Part shown: positions 39,704-50,271 of the stretch, one piece after another
Layout of the letters: the number at the start of each line of letters is the position of its first letter
Position numbering within the stretch: position 1 is the first letter of the stretch
Source: Komagataella phaffii GS115
Lineage: Eukaryota > Ascomycota > Pichiomycetes > Pichiales > Pichiaceae
DNA: 64,000 nucleotides
Assembly: GCF_000027005.1 (NCBI RefSeq)
Contig: NC_012966.1
Location: 1 to 64,000 of the forward strand
Direction of reading: 5' to 3'
Made by a program: the position numbers and the translations under genes
The notes under the pieces: generated by a model
Told to the model about the DNA's origin: nothing
The model's database searches: none
The model's input: only the letters and a program-made list of their open reading frames with translations

Positions 39704-42233
39704 TATAGTTAGCGGTTTTGTTCCTCTCTTGTTTTTTATTCTTCCTCTATTGCAACAATTTATTTAATATTCGTGTTTTTAGCATTGCTATACAAGATCT
39801 ATGCATAAGATAAAATCAATTTTGGCAACTCAAAGTAGAATCATATACATGTAGAGAAGACGCGAAGTCCGCTCCGCTCTCGAAAAGATGGATATTGCAT
39901 TAGAGTCAAGCACGTATTACAAATACATGATGCATATTGAAACGTCATGGCAACACACAACATCTCCTATTCTATCAAAATTTGAGATTTGAGAGATTTG
40001 AGTGCCAGTGCACTTAGATTGTGAACATCATAAATACGACGAAGAAGCAACACAACCCAGGCAGTAAATAATACAATGAAAATTTGCATCAGCATGGACC
40101 AAAAACAGCCGGTCATTTTGGTATAAGTAAGACTTTCGCAATCACAACTCGGTGACTTTCTTGAAAAGACTGCAGAAGATCTAGGTCAAAAAGATATGCA
40201 GCCGAATGAATCATAGAAAATTTCTTGTTGGGACCGCCCTATTGGGTTATTGCCGACTATTCATTTAGTTGAAGAATTGTCCGCGAATGCGCAACCACTA
40301 ATAACACTCTACGTTGATTTCAAATAGGTTTAAGTTTTGGAAACATGTATAACGGATATAGGTACTGCCAAGAGGTCAAGAGGTCACGGTTAAGAATAAG
40401 CGAATAACAGGACCAGAAACGGTAATTTGACCAAATTGACCTGAATCGTTTCCAAGTCTCCTTGCATAGAACGCTTGTCCGGAATTTAAGTAGTTACAAA
40501 ATTAAACCAAAAAGTTCCAGCTCCTGAATTAACTTTCGATACATTTCAACGGAGGACGCAATAATTGAAAGATTCCCAAATTGGCAGAGTAATTCAGTTA
40601 GAAAAAGAGGGAAATATGCTACCTTTCATATTTGGCTAACAGAGACTGTTCTTCACAAGAGTGCCTGCAATAAAAAGTAAAACATAGTTTTGAAGGCCGG
40701 CAAAAGAAAACATCTGTTGGATTCCAGACGTCGAAAGTCTTGCCTGCTGTGATAGAATTCAAAACCAATGAATCAAAATACCAAACATTTCTCTGCTCTT
40801 GCAGTATTATTATATGGTCACATGTATGAGACTTCACTTCAAGGCCAAATGCAACGCAACACAAATTTTACTCCACTTGCTCTTTTAAATGTGTCTCCTC
40901 ACAAATATTGAATAGTGAGATAGAGTACCAGAAAAAGCACCATTTTCTCCTGCTCATGGTCAAAAGAAAGAATTTGCTCTTTTTCTGAAGTGCTGCTTAC
41001 TGCGAAGCAAAACAGTTTGTTTATACAAAAAGGTTCCAAAAATTATGGTTGACAGTCAAATGCTACCCAGGAAATACCAAAACCTATAACTGTTATCGTC
41101 AAGATTTCAGGCCTCAACTATCCATTATTTTTACAAGTTTCGTAGCTGCAAACTTAACATAATGATAGGGCATGGGCTGAAGGTTCAAAAGAGTTGAGAC
41201 ACTTTGTGGTAAGGCTATCGGTAGTTGTTTACTTAACTGTTGATCTTCGAGGGCATCAGTACTAAGCTGAAGGGCCGTAAATTCATATCACACTGATTTT
41301 GGGGGCTTTATTAATGACGGGGCTCTGAAAGTTTAAACTTGCATTATAGCTTTTTCATAAGCAGTAATGAGACTTTGCTCATCACCACACAGTCATCTCG
41401 ATCAGATCACATTAATTCTACGGAATACGCCCTCTTGGAAAGGAGAAAGTTGATCGGGTTCTTTCGGACTTCCTCTGAGTTCAACTCGCCTCAGAAATGA
41501 TCCACTTATTAACACTAATGGAAATGGCATCACGAATACCACCAAACAAGTCACCGTCAATAAGGTTTTTGACAGTCTAAAACTTTCTATAACGAGTATG
41601 CCTTACATCTTGAAACGATGGCTTGGACCAGACCGAGGAGTAGCATTTCGATTCACTTACGGCAGTATATATTAGCATTCGTTTCATTAATCCAAAAGGG
41701 GGGCCAATTCTTGGTCAATTTGACTAGAGGATCAAGTGAGGAAACTGAGCTTCGTCAATAGTGGGCAAGTCTCCGTGCTGCCGCGGGGCTTTTCTTGTTA
41801 CAGGCTTCAAATTTCGAGGCACTTCCAAGATGAAGCACAATATCGTACAGATGGCGTACGATCCTGGTTGCCTGTCAGCATATTATAAGGTTCTGGTCGA
41901 GCTAGGTTGTTTAGTAGAACTGGCCAAATAGCTAAGGCTTCTCAAACTAGTGAGCGGAGTTTAAATTAGCGTTTTCTTCACTGACATGTTCAACGACAAC
42001 TTCTGCACTGGCAAAACCTACAACCAGAAAGGATTAAAAAAAAAAAAAAAATTAATCTAATGCAAGCATGTACACCCCTAAAGCCAGCATGCGTTTTGGC
42101 ATACCAGCTACTCATATCATTTGACACGTCTTCCCCAAACCACGCTTTCCTCTGTTTTATCGGAATTAACTGTAAGCTATCAGATTACATAAGACCTGTC
42201 CGCGATCGCCCGATCTCAGAGTTCCCACAAGAG
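39704..42233. other. Gene-free interval between the adhesin locus and cytochrome c
   Basis: The first 780 bp are the duplicated upstream region of the adhesin unit. The remainder has no supported gene; the frame 40619-40864 is short and lacks a domain. A run of 16 A at 42036-42051 is flanked by inverted GATTA/TAATC. This interval marks the change from sparse accessory DNA to dense housekeeping DNA. Confidence 0.6.
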
Positions 42234-42238
42234 CCAAT
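42234..42238 (+). promoter_or_regulatory. CCAAT box upstream of cytochrome c
   Basis: A CCAAT pentamer (in gagccaataa) lies 127 bp before the CYC1 start. It suits control by the Hap2/3/4/5 complex, which drives respiratory genes in yeasts. Binding is inferred from the established regulation of CYC1-type genes. Confidence 0.5.
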
Positions 42239-42285
42239 AAAATCGCGCGAATTTGAAATCGGAAAATGTAGGAACTCAATTGTCC

Positions 42286-42295
42286 TATATAAATA
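42286..42295 (+). promoter_or_regulatory. TATA box of cytochrome c
   Basis: The sequence tatataaata lies 75 bp upstream of the CYC1 start, at a distance usual for a yeast core promoter. Confidence 0.7.
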
Positions 42296-42360
42296 ATTCC
42301 CTTCCCGTGGAAACTGAAAAAAAAGTTCACCCCGACTTATTTATTCAATTCAACACAAAA

Positions 42361-42693
42361 ATGCCAGCTCCATACGAAAAAGGTTCAGAGAAGAAAGGTG
42401 CTACTTTGTTCAAGACCAGATGTCTGCAATGTCACACTGTCGAGGCTGGTGGACCACACAAAGTTGGTCCTAACTTGCATGGTGTCTTCGGAAGAAAGTC
42501 TGGTTTGGCTGAGGGATACTCTTACACCGATGCCAACAAGAGAAAGGGAGTTGAATGGTCCGAGCAAACCATGTCCGACTACTTGGAGAACCCAAAGAAG
42601 TACATTCCAGGAACCAAGATGGCTTTCGGTGGTCTAAAGAAGGCCAAGGACAGAAACGACTTGATTACCTACTTGGCCAAGGCCACCAAATAG
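42361..42693 (+). CDS. CYC1: Cytochrome c
   Basis: This 110-residue protein is nearly standard yeast cytochrome c. The heme attachment site is CLQCHTVE (CxxCH), and the axial methionine is in [13 protein letters not shown]. The segments [19 protein letters not shown] and NPKKYIP are fully conserved. It carries electrons from complex III to complex IV in the mitochondrial intermembrane space. A longer open frame upstream exists, but the ATG at 42361 follows an A-rich leader and gives the family length. The heme-site leucine is encoded by CTG, which supports the standard genetic code. A TATA box and a CCAAT box lie upstream. Confidence 0.98.
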   Translation: MPAPYEKGSEKKGATLFKTRCLQCHTVEAGGPHKVGPNLHGVFGRKSGLAEGYSYTDANKRKGVEWSEQTMSDYLENPKKYIPGTKMAFGGLKKAKDRNDLITYLAKATK

Positions 42694-43059
42694 GTTTACG
42701 AATACTTTAGACAAATTGGTTTTTATTTGTATATAGCTAGGTAAAAGACCGATCGAAAAGAGGCACGCTTTGTAGGTTTAACGAAGTTATTTATTTATTT
42801 ACGAGACTGTTCCAATGGATGTAACCTGGTTTCCTTTGATTTTGCATCCTTGCCAGCCAAATTAGAAAAAGAAACGAGGGATGTAAGATGTCCGATGTTT
42901 CACCTCTGTGGGTATCAGGTTGAACATCAGCAGTCTCCCCCCCCACCTCCTCCATCCTTTATCTGTTGAGACTCTCCTCACAAAATCTCATTCTGAAATT
43001 CGTTAGAAATTACATCCCCCAAGCATTACAAATTACAACAGCTACGAAGTTGACGGAAA
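42694..43059. other. CYC1 3' flank and SSY1 promoter
   Basis: This 366-bp interval has A/T-rich 3'-processing-like sequence after CYC1 and a C8 tract at 42937-42944 about 115 bp before SSY1. I see nothing else in it. Confidence 0.55.
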
Positions 43060-45330
43060 ATGGATCAAGATGATCTTTTCCCGAATCGTGGTAGCTCCTC
43101 ATCTAGCACCCTACCCGATAGTACCAGCTTGCGGTCAGTAGATACTGAGCTGGTGAAAGAAGTCCTGGAGGCAACTGATCCAGTCGATCTAAATCATGTC
43201 GATAAACTGCACTTCACCAATTTATTTGGTATGCACCTAAAGCAAGATCAGAGAGAGTTTGCAAGCGACTTTGAAAAGTTTAATAAGGAGACTTTGATGG
43301 AGGAGCGTTTGCGTTCCAAAGTGTCGAAAGTTTTAAGCTCTCAACAGAAATCCAATCATCGACTTCGTGTCGTTGGATCGTCTGACACCTGGGACCAGAA
43401 GTCTGACTCAAACTCGTTCAAGACCATACCGTTGAATGAAACCGAATGGAACGAGAATGTTCCTATCGACTTGGAAAAGAACTTTGAGACTATTCAGGAT
43501 GATGTCTCGTCTGTGGAGAAAGGATTCATTCCAGTGTCCAGAAGGAACTTTGTATCAGAGTGGTACCATAAGCCGAAAAGATACGATATTCAACGAAAGC
43601 TGAAAACCCGAAACTTGCTTAACATTGCCCTCGGCGGAACTATAGGAGTTGGTATCCTTCTTTCTTCTGGAAAGGGCTTTAGTATTGCAGGTCCTCTGGG
43701 ATGTTTAATTGGTTTCATGATTACGGGAATGGTTGTATTAGCAACGATGTTATCCTTCTGTGAAATGGTTACGCTATTACCTCTATGTGGTGGTGTGAGT
43801 GGCGTGGCTTCTCGTTTTGTAGACGATGCCTTTGGGTTTGCTTTAGGCATTGGTTACTGGTTTTCATACACAATAGGACTTCCAACGGAGATCATTGCGG
43901 CTACGATTATGCTAAGTTATTACGAACATCTTCATGTCCCTGGACCATCCACTTCAGCCTGGGTTGTGTTTTTCATTGTGGTCATTGTGTCAATAAATCT
44001 TTGTGATGTTAGAGTCTACGGCGAAGTTGAATACTTTTCAACCATTATAAAAGTGTTAGCATTGCTGGTGTTGATCATTTTCATGGTAGTCCTCAATGCT
44101 GGAGGCGTTGCACCAAGCCACGAATACATTGGTTTTCGGTATTGGGATTCTTCCAAAACGAATAGAACAGAGTTCATATCGAATGGGCCGTTTCGACCTA
44201 CTTTTGACTTGGCAGATAAGGGTCTGGGGTCGTTCAATGGAATTGGAGGGAACTTGGGTAGATTCTGCTCTGTTCTTGTAGCTTGCGTACTGGCAGCATA
44301 TTCATATGTTGGGACTGAAATTGTGTTGATCGCAGGAGGAGAAAGTCAAAATCCACGTAAAGCTATCCCAGCTGCAACTAAAGTCATATATTGGAGAATT
44401 ATATTTTTTTACATGCTGGCAATATTCGTCATTGGACTGAACATCAACTCAGGAGATCCTCGGTTACTTAGGTTTTATACCGATGGGGGTGCTCCAGCGG
44501 ACTCACAGGAACAACAAGATATACAATCAGTGATGGACAGGAACAATGGAAACAATTGCCATTTTACATTATTGAAATGGGGAGGATTTTCGAATGGTAA
44601 CCAATCTCCATGGATTATCGCTCTACAGAGTGCGGGATTATGCAGTTTTGCAGCCGTCTTAAATGCGTTTTTAATATACTTTGCACTCACAGCAGGATCA
44701 TCTCAGTTGTATGCGTCATCCCGAACTCTTTACTACCTATCAATTCAAGGAAAGGTACCGAAAGTCTTTGGAATCTGCTCAAAAAGAGGTGTTCCGTATA
44801 TTAGCGTTCTATTTACAGGATCATTCTCCACCTTAGCATTTTTTGCTGTGGAGCAAAACACTGTGGTAGTTTTTTCAAGGTACCTAAGTATCTGCGCATC
44901 AGCGGGACTAATTGTGTGGACTGGCATGTGCCTTTCATTTATTCGTTTTTACTATGGGTTACAGCTGAGACCCGACATCATAACCAGAAACGATGACAAC
45001 TACCCATACAGATCACCATTTCAACCGTATCTGGCCTATTTTGGATTCTGTATGGGGTCAATTCTGGTACTATCTTCTGGCTTCGTGGTGTTCCTTAACG
45101 GTCACTGGTCCACTACTTTCTTTTTCACCAGTTATGGATCATTAATACTGCTGTTCGTTTGTTATTTTGGATACAAAATATTGCGGAGAACCTCAATTCA
45201 AAGGCTAGACCAACTTGATTTAGATTCTGGTCGGAGAGAAATTGACCGAATTATTTGGGAAGAAGAAAAAGACTATACGGTAACCGTGAAGGGATGGATA
45301 CGGTTTATTATCAAAAAATTTGTCTACTAA
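43060..45330 (+). CDS. SSY1: SPS-sensor amino acid permease homologue
   Basis: The 756-residue protein has an unusually long soluble N-terminus (about 185 residues) before the amino-acid permease core, which begins KLKTRNLLNIALGGTIGVGI. About 12 membrane helices follow. Two extended extracellular loops (about 355-395 and 460-515) and the degenerate permease motifs are the hallmark of Ssy1 rather than a transporting permease such as Gap1. Ssy1 is the plasma-membrane receptor for external amino acids and, with Ptr3 and Ssy5, triggers Stp1/Stp2 processing. The stop codon overlaps that of the convergent ISY1 gene by 4 bp. A sensor role is inferred from architecture; a divergent transporter remains possible. 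Confidence 0.82.
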   Translation: MDQDDLFPNRGSSSSSTLPDSTSLRSVDTELVKEVLEATDPVDLNHVDKLHFTNLFGMHLKQDQREFASDFEKFNKETLMEERLRSKVSKVLSSQQKSNHRLRVVGSSDTWDQKSDSNSFKTIPLNETEWNENVPIDLEKNFETIQDDVSSVEKGFIPVSRRNFVSEWYHKPKRYDIQRKLKTRNLLNIALGGTIGVGILLSSGKGFSIAGPLGCLIGFMITGMVVLATMLSFCEMVTLLPLCGGVSGVASRFVDDAFGFALGIGYWFSYTIGLPTEIIAATIMLSYYEHLHVPGPSTSAWVVFFIVVIVSINLCDVRVYGEVEYFSTIIKVLALLVLIIFMVVLNAGGVAPSHEYIGFRYWDSSKTNRTEFISNGPFRPTFDLADKGLGSFNGIGGNLGRFCSVLVACVLAAYSYVGTEIVLIAGGESQNPRKAIPAATKVIYWRIIFFYMLAIFVIGLNINSGDPRLLRFYTDGGAPADSQEQQDIQSVMDRNNGNNCHFTLLKWGGFSNGNQSPWIIALQSAGLCSFAAVLNAFLIYFALTAGSSQLYASSRTLYYLSIQGKVPKVFGICSKRGVPYISVLFTGSFSTLAFFAVEQNTVVVFSRYLSICASAGLIVWTGMCLSFIRFYYGLQLRPDIITRNDDNYPYRSPFQPYLAYFGFCMGSILVLSSGFVVFLNGHWSTTFFFTSYGSLILLFVCYFGYKILRRTSIQRLDQLDLDSGRREIDRIIWEEEKDYTVTVKGWIRFIIKKFVY

Positions 45331-46088
45331 AGACTGGATAGGAGCTTTTCCTTCTTTTTTTGTATAATGTATTTCTCAATTGCTGAACTCTCCGGTATTT
45401 TAAGGTGTAGAAGGGAAACTTCGTCGTCAGATCTTGTAGAAGCGCCACTAAATTGAACGTTCAGTTTCCGCCTGCGTTCAGTTGTTAGTCTGCTTTCGTA
45501 TTCCAGGAGTTCTTCGTCCTGGCCCTGTGCATCAGTGTGACTTGTCTCTTCAACTGTTGTGTTCACCACTCCGAAGTAGGATAGAGGTAGTTTTTCTTTT
45601 GACTCTTCTAAAAGACGTAAACGCAGTTTTTTATCTTTTGCTACTTGTATCTGTGTTTCTTGTTCAGTTTTATGTTTCTTCCTTGCCTCCAGCATCTGTT
45701 TAACATCGGGAAGATCTTTAGCTCGTCCAAAATACCTGTACCCACTTGAGTCAACATTAACGCTGCTCATGGCTTTGTTGGAATTCAGGATGTAATTTGG
45801 CCCACCCAATTCCTTGATGTGATACTCCCAGGCAAATCTTTCTTTCGTCAATTTGTTCAATTCATCATTTAAATCACGTATCTGATAATCATTGAGAGAG
45901 ACGTCATTGATTCTCGATATCTTCTGCGAAATCTCCTGGACACACAATAATCGAAATTTTTCTGCTACTCGCAAGTCTTTCACAGACTGCACTCTTTTTG
46001 GCCTAGCATCTCCTGTGACAGGAAGAACATTTTTCTGTCTATGGTACCTGTTAAGAAGGGAGTTTGCCTTCTCTGAATTCCTGGACAT
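45327..46088 (-). CDS. ISY1: Pre-mRNA splicing factor ISY1
   Basis: The 253-residue protein starts at the ATG at 46088 (the codon before it is GTG). The N-terminal SRNSEKANSLLNRYHRQK and the central IRDLNDELNKLTKERFAWEYHI followed by KELGGPNY are the defining Isy1 motifs. The C-terminal half is charged and helical. Isy1 is a component of the NineTeen-associated spliceosome and influences splicing fidelity at the first catalytic step. It is divergent from GDA1 (126 bp between starts) and convergent with SSY1, overlapping its stop codon. Confidence 0.95.
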   Translation of the reverse strand: MSRNSEKANSLLNRYHRQKNVLPVTGDARPKRVQSVKDLRVAEKFRLLCVQEISQKISRINDVSLNDYQIRDLNDELNKLTKERFAWEYHIKELGGPNYILNSNKAMSSVNVDSSGYRYFGRAKDLPDVKQMLEARKKHKTEQETQIQVAKDKKLRLRLLEESKEKLPLSYFGVVNTTVEETSHTDAQGQDEELLEYESRLTTERRRKLNVQFSGASTRSDDEVSLLHLKIPESSAIEKYIIQKKKEKLLSSL

Positions 46089-46214
46089 CACTGGTTGAAG
46101 GAAGATTTCTAGTTCTTTTTATCGTCGCGCGCGATCTACGTGCCAGACGAAAAATCTCAGGAACGGTCAAGATTTTTTGCTCCTTTCGTTTGAACGCCCA
46201 TACAAATACATCAA

Positions 46215-47867
46215 ATGTCAGGATTATTCTCTACAAGACACTCCAAGTATGTCTTTGCTGGGATTTTCGTATTTGGACTGTTCTTATTTTTGCTGGCGAA
46301 CCCTTCTTCTGGAAATCCAGGTCTCCCAAAGATGAAAACACCCAGCACTGGATCAGGAGGACGTGTTATCCATGGATTGGAAGACGAGGGTGAGAACATT
46401 TACCCCGGCAAAACTACTCCTGTTGTTACACCAAAAACACCTAACGTTGACGGTGAAGTGATCTCAAAGAACCCTGGATCTGAAGACTCAATTGGTGTCT
46501 CAGGATCAACCTCATCGGTGCAGAACGGTTCATCATCTGATTGTGGCACAGAATACGTGGTGATGATCGACGCGGGTTCCAGTGGTTCAAGAGTTCACGT
46601 ATATTCCTTTGATACCTGTTTTTCGCCTCCTAAACTATTGGGTGAAACATTTGAGATGTTAAAGCCAGGATTGTCTTCTTTCGATACCGATACTGTTGGG
46701 GCTGCAAAGTCTTTGGATCCACTGCTTAAAGTTGCTGTAGATGCTGTACCCAAAGAAAAACAAGCTTGCACCCCAGTTTCCGTTAAAGCTACCGCTGGTT
46801 TGCGTTTATTAGGACCAGAGAAGTCCGATAATATTTTGAAAAAGGTACGAAGCTACCTGGAAGAACAATACCCGTTCTCTGTTGTTGAAGGTGATGGTGT
46901 AGCCATCATGGAAGGAAGTGATGAAGGTGTCTATGCTTGGATTACAACAAACTACCTGCTGGGAAATATTGGATCTGCTGAGTTAATTCCCACGGTTGCC
47001 GTTTTTGATCTTGGCGGTGGTTCCACGCAAATCGTTTTTGAGCCCAAAGAAGGAGAGAAAATGCTCCCTGGCGAACACAAGTACGAGATTGAATTCGGGG
47101 GACGACATTTCACCCTATATCAGTATTCTCATCTAGGATACGGCTTGATGCAGGGCCGTGAAAAGATCAATGCTTTGGTAATAGAAACTGCCCTCAAGAA
47201 TGGTAACACGAAGCTAGAAAAGTTGGACAGTAAAGGCAAAGAACCAGCCACAAAACAAACATTAGTCCATCCATGTCTTCCACCGGCTGTTACCGCTTCA
47301 GATGTGAAGGTGAAGTTAGAAAATGGAGATAGTTATATTGTTGATTTCGTGTCCCCTCTGAGGGATGATCAATCTAGTGAACTAGCTAGCACCTCAGCTA
47401 CTCAATGTCGCTACTTGGCAGAAACAGTGCTCAACAAAGATTTGGAGTGTAAAACAAAATCTTGCTCATTCAATGGAATTTACCAGCCATCTCTAACTCA
47501 CCAGTTTGAAACAACAAGAGACATGTACATCTTTTCATTTTTTTATGACAGATTACAACCGTTAGGCTTCCCCTCCAGTTTTACGTTGGATGAAGTCAAG
47601 GATATAACAAAGTTGGTGTGTTCAGGATCTTCCTTCTGGAATCAGTTCCTATTTCAGCCAGAAAGTGTTCACGAGCTAGAAAACGAACCTCTTTGGTGCC
47701 TTGACCTGTCTTTCATGGTAGCGTTATTACATACTGGCTACGAGATTCCTCTATCAAGGGAATTGCATACAGCCAAGAAGATCAAGGATAATGAGTTGGG
47801 CTGGTGTTTGGGCGCATCCTTACCTTTATTGGACAACAATGCCAATTGGAAGTGTCGAGTCGCATAG
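46215..47867 (+). CDS. GDA1: Golgi guanosine diphosphatase, GDA1/CD39 apyrase family
   Basis: The 550-residue type II membrane protein has a short cytosolic tail, a signal anchor ([17 protein letters not shown], about 12-28), a Ser/Pro-rich stem of about 80 residues, then a lumenal apyrase domain. The apyrase conserved regions are visible: [43 protein letters not shown] and [14 protein letters not shown]. Gda1 converts GDP to GMP in the Golgi lumen, enabling exchange for GDP-mannose and so protein and lipid mannosylation. Length is close to the S. cerevisiae enzyme (518). Confidence 0.94.
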   Translation: MSGLFSTRHSKYVFAGIFVFGLFLFLLANPSSGNPGLPKMKTPSTGSGGRVIHGLEDEGENIYPGKTTPVVTPKTPNVDGEVISKNPGSEDSIGVSGSTSSVQNGSSSDCGTEYVVMIDAGSSGSRVHVYSFDTCFSPPKLLGETFEMLKPGLSSFDTDTVGAAKSLDPLLKVAVDAVPKEKQACTPVSVKATAGLRLLGPEKSDNILKKVRSYLEEQYPFSVVEGDGVAIMEGSDEGVYAWITTNYLLGNIGSAELIPTVAVFDLGGGSTQIVFEPKEGEKMLPGEHKYEIEFGGRHFTLYQYSHLGYGLMQGREKINALVIETALKNGNTKLEKLDSKGKEPATKQTLVHPCLPPAVTASDVKVKLENGDSYIVDFVSPLRDDQSSELASTSATQCRYLAETVLNKDLECKTKSCSFNGIYQPSLTHQFETTRDMYIFSFFYDRLQPLGFPSSFTLDEVKDITKLVCSGSSFWNQFLFQPESVHELENEPLWCLDLSFMVALLHTGYEIPLSRELHTAKKIKDNELGWCLGASLPLLDNNANWKCRVA

Positions 47868-48111
47868 GTGACTTTATCTTATTTTGTAGACAACAGACTC
47901 GTTCATAGATACATACAGTACAGATCGCATTTAGCGTAGCGCGATCAGACCCAACGTTTTTGGTACTGTAAGGTTCGCGAAGGTTTCTCCTTGCCCCCCT
48001 CCCAACTTAGAACTAGTCCGAAATGCATTTCTCATCTAAGAATCGTATTTGACCTGGCCATCCCATACCACACAAAAGTCGTTTAGCTCGGTATCTATCC
48101 AATAAAATTTG

Positions 48112-49848
48112 ATGTCTTCTTTGAAGCCGCACAAGGGAGAAGATCCTGAACCTTCTATTTTGGATAATACCTCTACGGAGCCCAAGCATAGATATGAGTC
48201 ACTCCCTAAGCTTCCTATATTGCACAACAGTTTGTACTGTAAGGATAACCCAAGAGAATTGCCATCAGACAAGGAGATCAGTGGCCTTCAACGCAAGCCG
48301 TCAAAACTAAAGTCGAAGCTTTCAGACGAGATTAAGCACCTCTCACCTTCGCTGAAAAGTGTGAAGTCCCATGCACAGTTAGCTAAGACGGCGAACGGAG
48401 TTAGATCACTGGCTAGAAACTTGAACAAGGCCACCATCAAGCTCAATGTTCGGTCGGTGATGATCATCACAAAAGCCCGTGACAATTCACTTATATACCT
48501 GACAAAGGAGTTGACAGAGTGGCTGCTGAGAAGAGAGCCTCACATGGACATTTATGTTGACCATCACCTTGAGAAATCTAGAAGATTCGATCCAAAATCA
48601 ATATGGCAGGAGATACCAACAGCGCAGAAACACCTCAAGTTTTGGAACAAGGCTTTGATTAGGGACTGTCCGGATATGTTTGACTTGGTTATCACTCTTG
48701 GGGGTGATGGGACTGTATTGTACGCATCTACACTGTTTCAAAGAGTGGTCCCACCTGTTCTTTCATTTTCCCTTGGTTCGCTGGGTTTTTTGACTAACTT
48801 TGCATTTGAAGACTTTGCTTCCATTTTGACCGATGTTCTGGAGAATGGTGTGCGCACCAACTTGCGTATGAGATTTACCTGTCGAGCTCATAAAGAAAAT
48901 GGTGAATTGATGTGCGAGCAGCAGGCCCTCAATGAGCTGACTGTTGATAGAGGCCCTTCACCTTGGGTATCGATGCTTGAGTTATACGGAGATGGTTCTT
49001 TGTTGACCGTAGCCCAAGCCGACGGCCTCATAATAGCTACACCAACGGGGTCTACCGCATATTCTCTCAGCGCAGGTGGATCTCTAGTACACCCCAGTGT
49101 TTCTGCTATTAGTGTTACACCTATTTGCCCTCACACCCTTTCCTTTCGACCTATTCTTTTGCCAGACTCAATGACTTTACGCATAAAGGTTCCTGCAAGA
49201 TCAAGATCCACGGCATGGGCCTCCTTTGATGGTAGGTCACGCGTGGAGCTTCTCAAAGGGTATTATGTAACTGTGGCCGCCTCACCCTTCCCATTTCCAA
49301 CGGTGAGGTCGTCCAAGAATGAATATTTCGACAGCGTGAGCAGGGTCTTAAATTGGAACAGTCGAGAGGAGCAAAAATCATTTGTACACCTGTTGAGCGA
49401 CAAGAATAAGGAATCTTACAATCAATATCATTCAGGGAGAACTGCTGCTGGGAATATACGTTCTGGCCAGAGTAGAATGAACAGCATCGGCAACCCACAA
49501 GAAGAGTCCGAACAGACGAACATGAACGTAGGCCGTCATGCCTACAATAGAGTGACAGACTCGCTTAGACAAGTTCAATTAGAGAGAAGACACAGTAATA
49601 CTTTTGAAATTGACTACAACGATAGTTCAAGCTCCGATGATAACAATAATCAACTGCCTGGAGAAGCATCTGATTCTACCATCGAGTTAGAAGACAATGC
49701 TGGTGACAACTATTTTGTGCCTCTTCCTGGTGAAGGAATCAACACTCCAGTGCCACAACCTTTCTTATCCAATGATTCAAACGTGCACTCAATGTCTAGT
49801 AGTAGGGTTAGCCCACTACACGACGGTTTAGACCGCGCTTCCAAATGA
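48112..49848 (+). CDS. UTR1: NAD(H) kinase, UTR1/YEF1 type
   Basis: The 578-residue protein begins at the ATG at 48112; one codon upstream is TTG. The catalytic core spans about residues 110-430, with the NAD kinase motif ITLGGDGTVLYAS (Gly-Gly-Asp-Gly at about 197-200), the LSFSLGSLGFLTNF segment, the ALNELTVDRG motif, and IATPTGSTAYSLSAGGS. These match cytosolic Utr1 rather than mitochondrial Pos5. It phosphorylates NAD+ (and NADH) to supply NADP(H). The C-terminal 150 residues are Ser/Asn-rich and probably disordered, longer than in S. cerevisiae Utr1 (530). Confidence 0.93.
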   Translation: MSSLKPHKGEDPEPSILDNTSTEPKHRYESLPKLPILHNSLYCKDNPRELPSDKEISGLQRKPSKLKSKLSDEIKHLSPSLKSVKSHAQLAKTANGVRSLARNLNKATIKLNVRSVMIITKARDNSLIYLTKELTEWLLRREPHMDIYVDHHLEKSRRFDPKSIWQEIPTAQKHLKFWNKALIRDCPDMFDLVITLGGDGTVLYASTLFQRVVPPVLSFSLGSLGFLTNFAFEDFASILTDVLENGVRTNLRMRFTCRAHKENGELMCEQQALNELTVDRGPSPWVSMLELYGDGSLLTVAQADGLIIATPTGSTAYSLSAGGSLVHPSVSAISVTPICPHTLSFRPILLPDSMTLRIKVPARSRSTAWASFDGRSRVELLKGYYVTVAASPFPFPTVRSSKNEYFDSVSRVLNWNSREEQKSFVHLLSDKNKESYNQYHSGRTAAGNIRSGQSRMNSIGNPQEESEQTNMNVGRHAYNRVTDSLRQVQLERRHSNTFEIDYNDSSSSDDNNNQLPGEASDSTIELEDNAGDNYFVPLPGEGINTPVPQPFLSNDSNVHSMSSSRVSPLHDGLDRASK

Positions 49849-50271
49849 TAAATGAAGTGCGCATGTATGTCTTTCAATCCGATTAATTTTAGGCCAATGT
49901 CACTTCTTGCGACGGAGACGATACTTCTGGTCATCACTCAGTACCGTCTCGCTATCTATGTATCTTTACCATGACCCTCGTTGTACCATTTTATAAATGC
50001 CTTAAGTAAAACCATAATGATCAATCCGGGTAACACCCAGATCTCGAGCGAAAGGGTGCCTATGTTTCTATCATTCTTGTTCTTATCCTAATCAGATCTC
50101 CCCCTTTGATTTTAACAAAGGAGTCCCAATTGCAATTTGAAACAGCTTCCTGACAACCAATTGGAACAGAGTACTGATAATTTTGCTGTTTCTTTTCTTT
50201 CATTGGATTAAATCTTTGTAACGACACTTTTTTTGCTGAGATCTTTTGGAGCAACCCACCCATATATTCTA
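49849..50271. other. UTR1-UBP15 intergenic region
   Basis: This 423-bp interval holds the 3' flank of the NAD kinase gene and the promoter of the UBP15 gene. No gene or repeat is visible. Confidence 0.55.

Noticed and set aside
43060..45330. Ordinary general amino acid permease (GAP1-like)
   Set aside because: The 185-residue N-terminus and long extracellular loops fit the Ssy1 sensor better than a transporting permease of about 600 residues.
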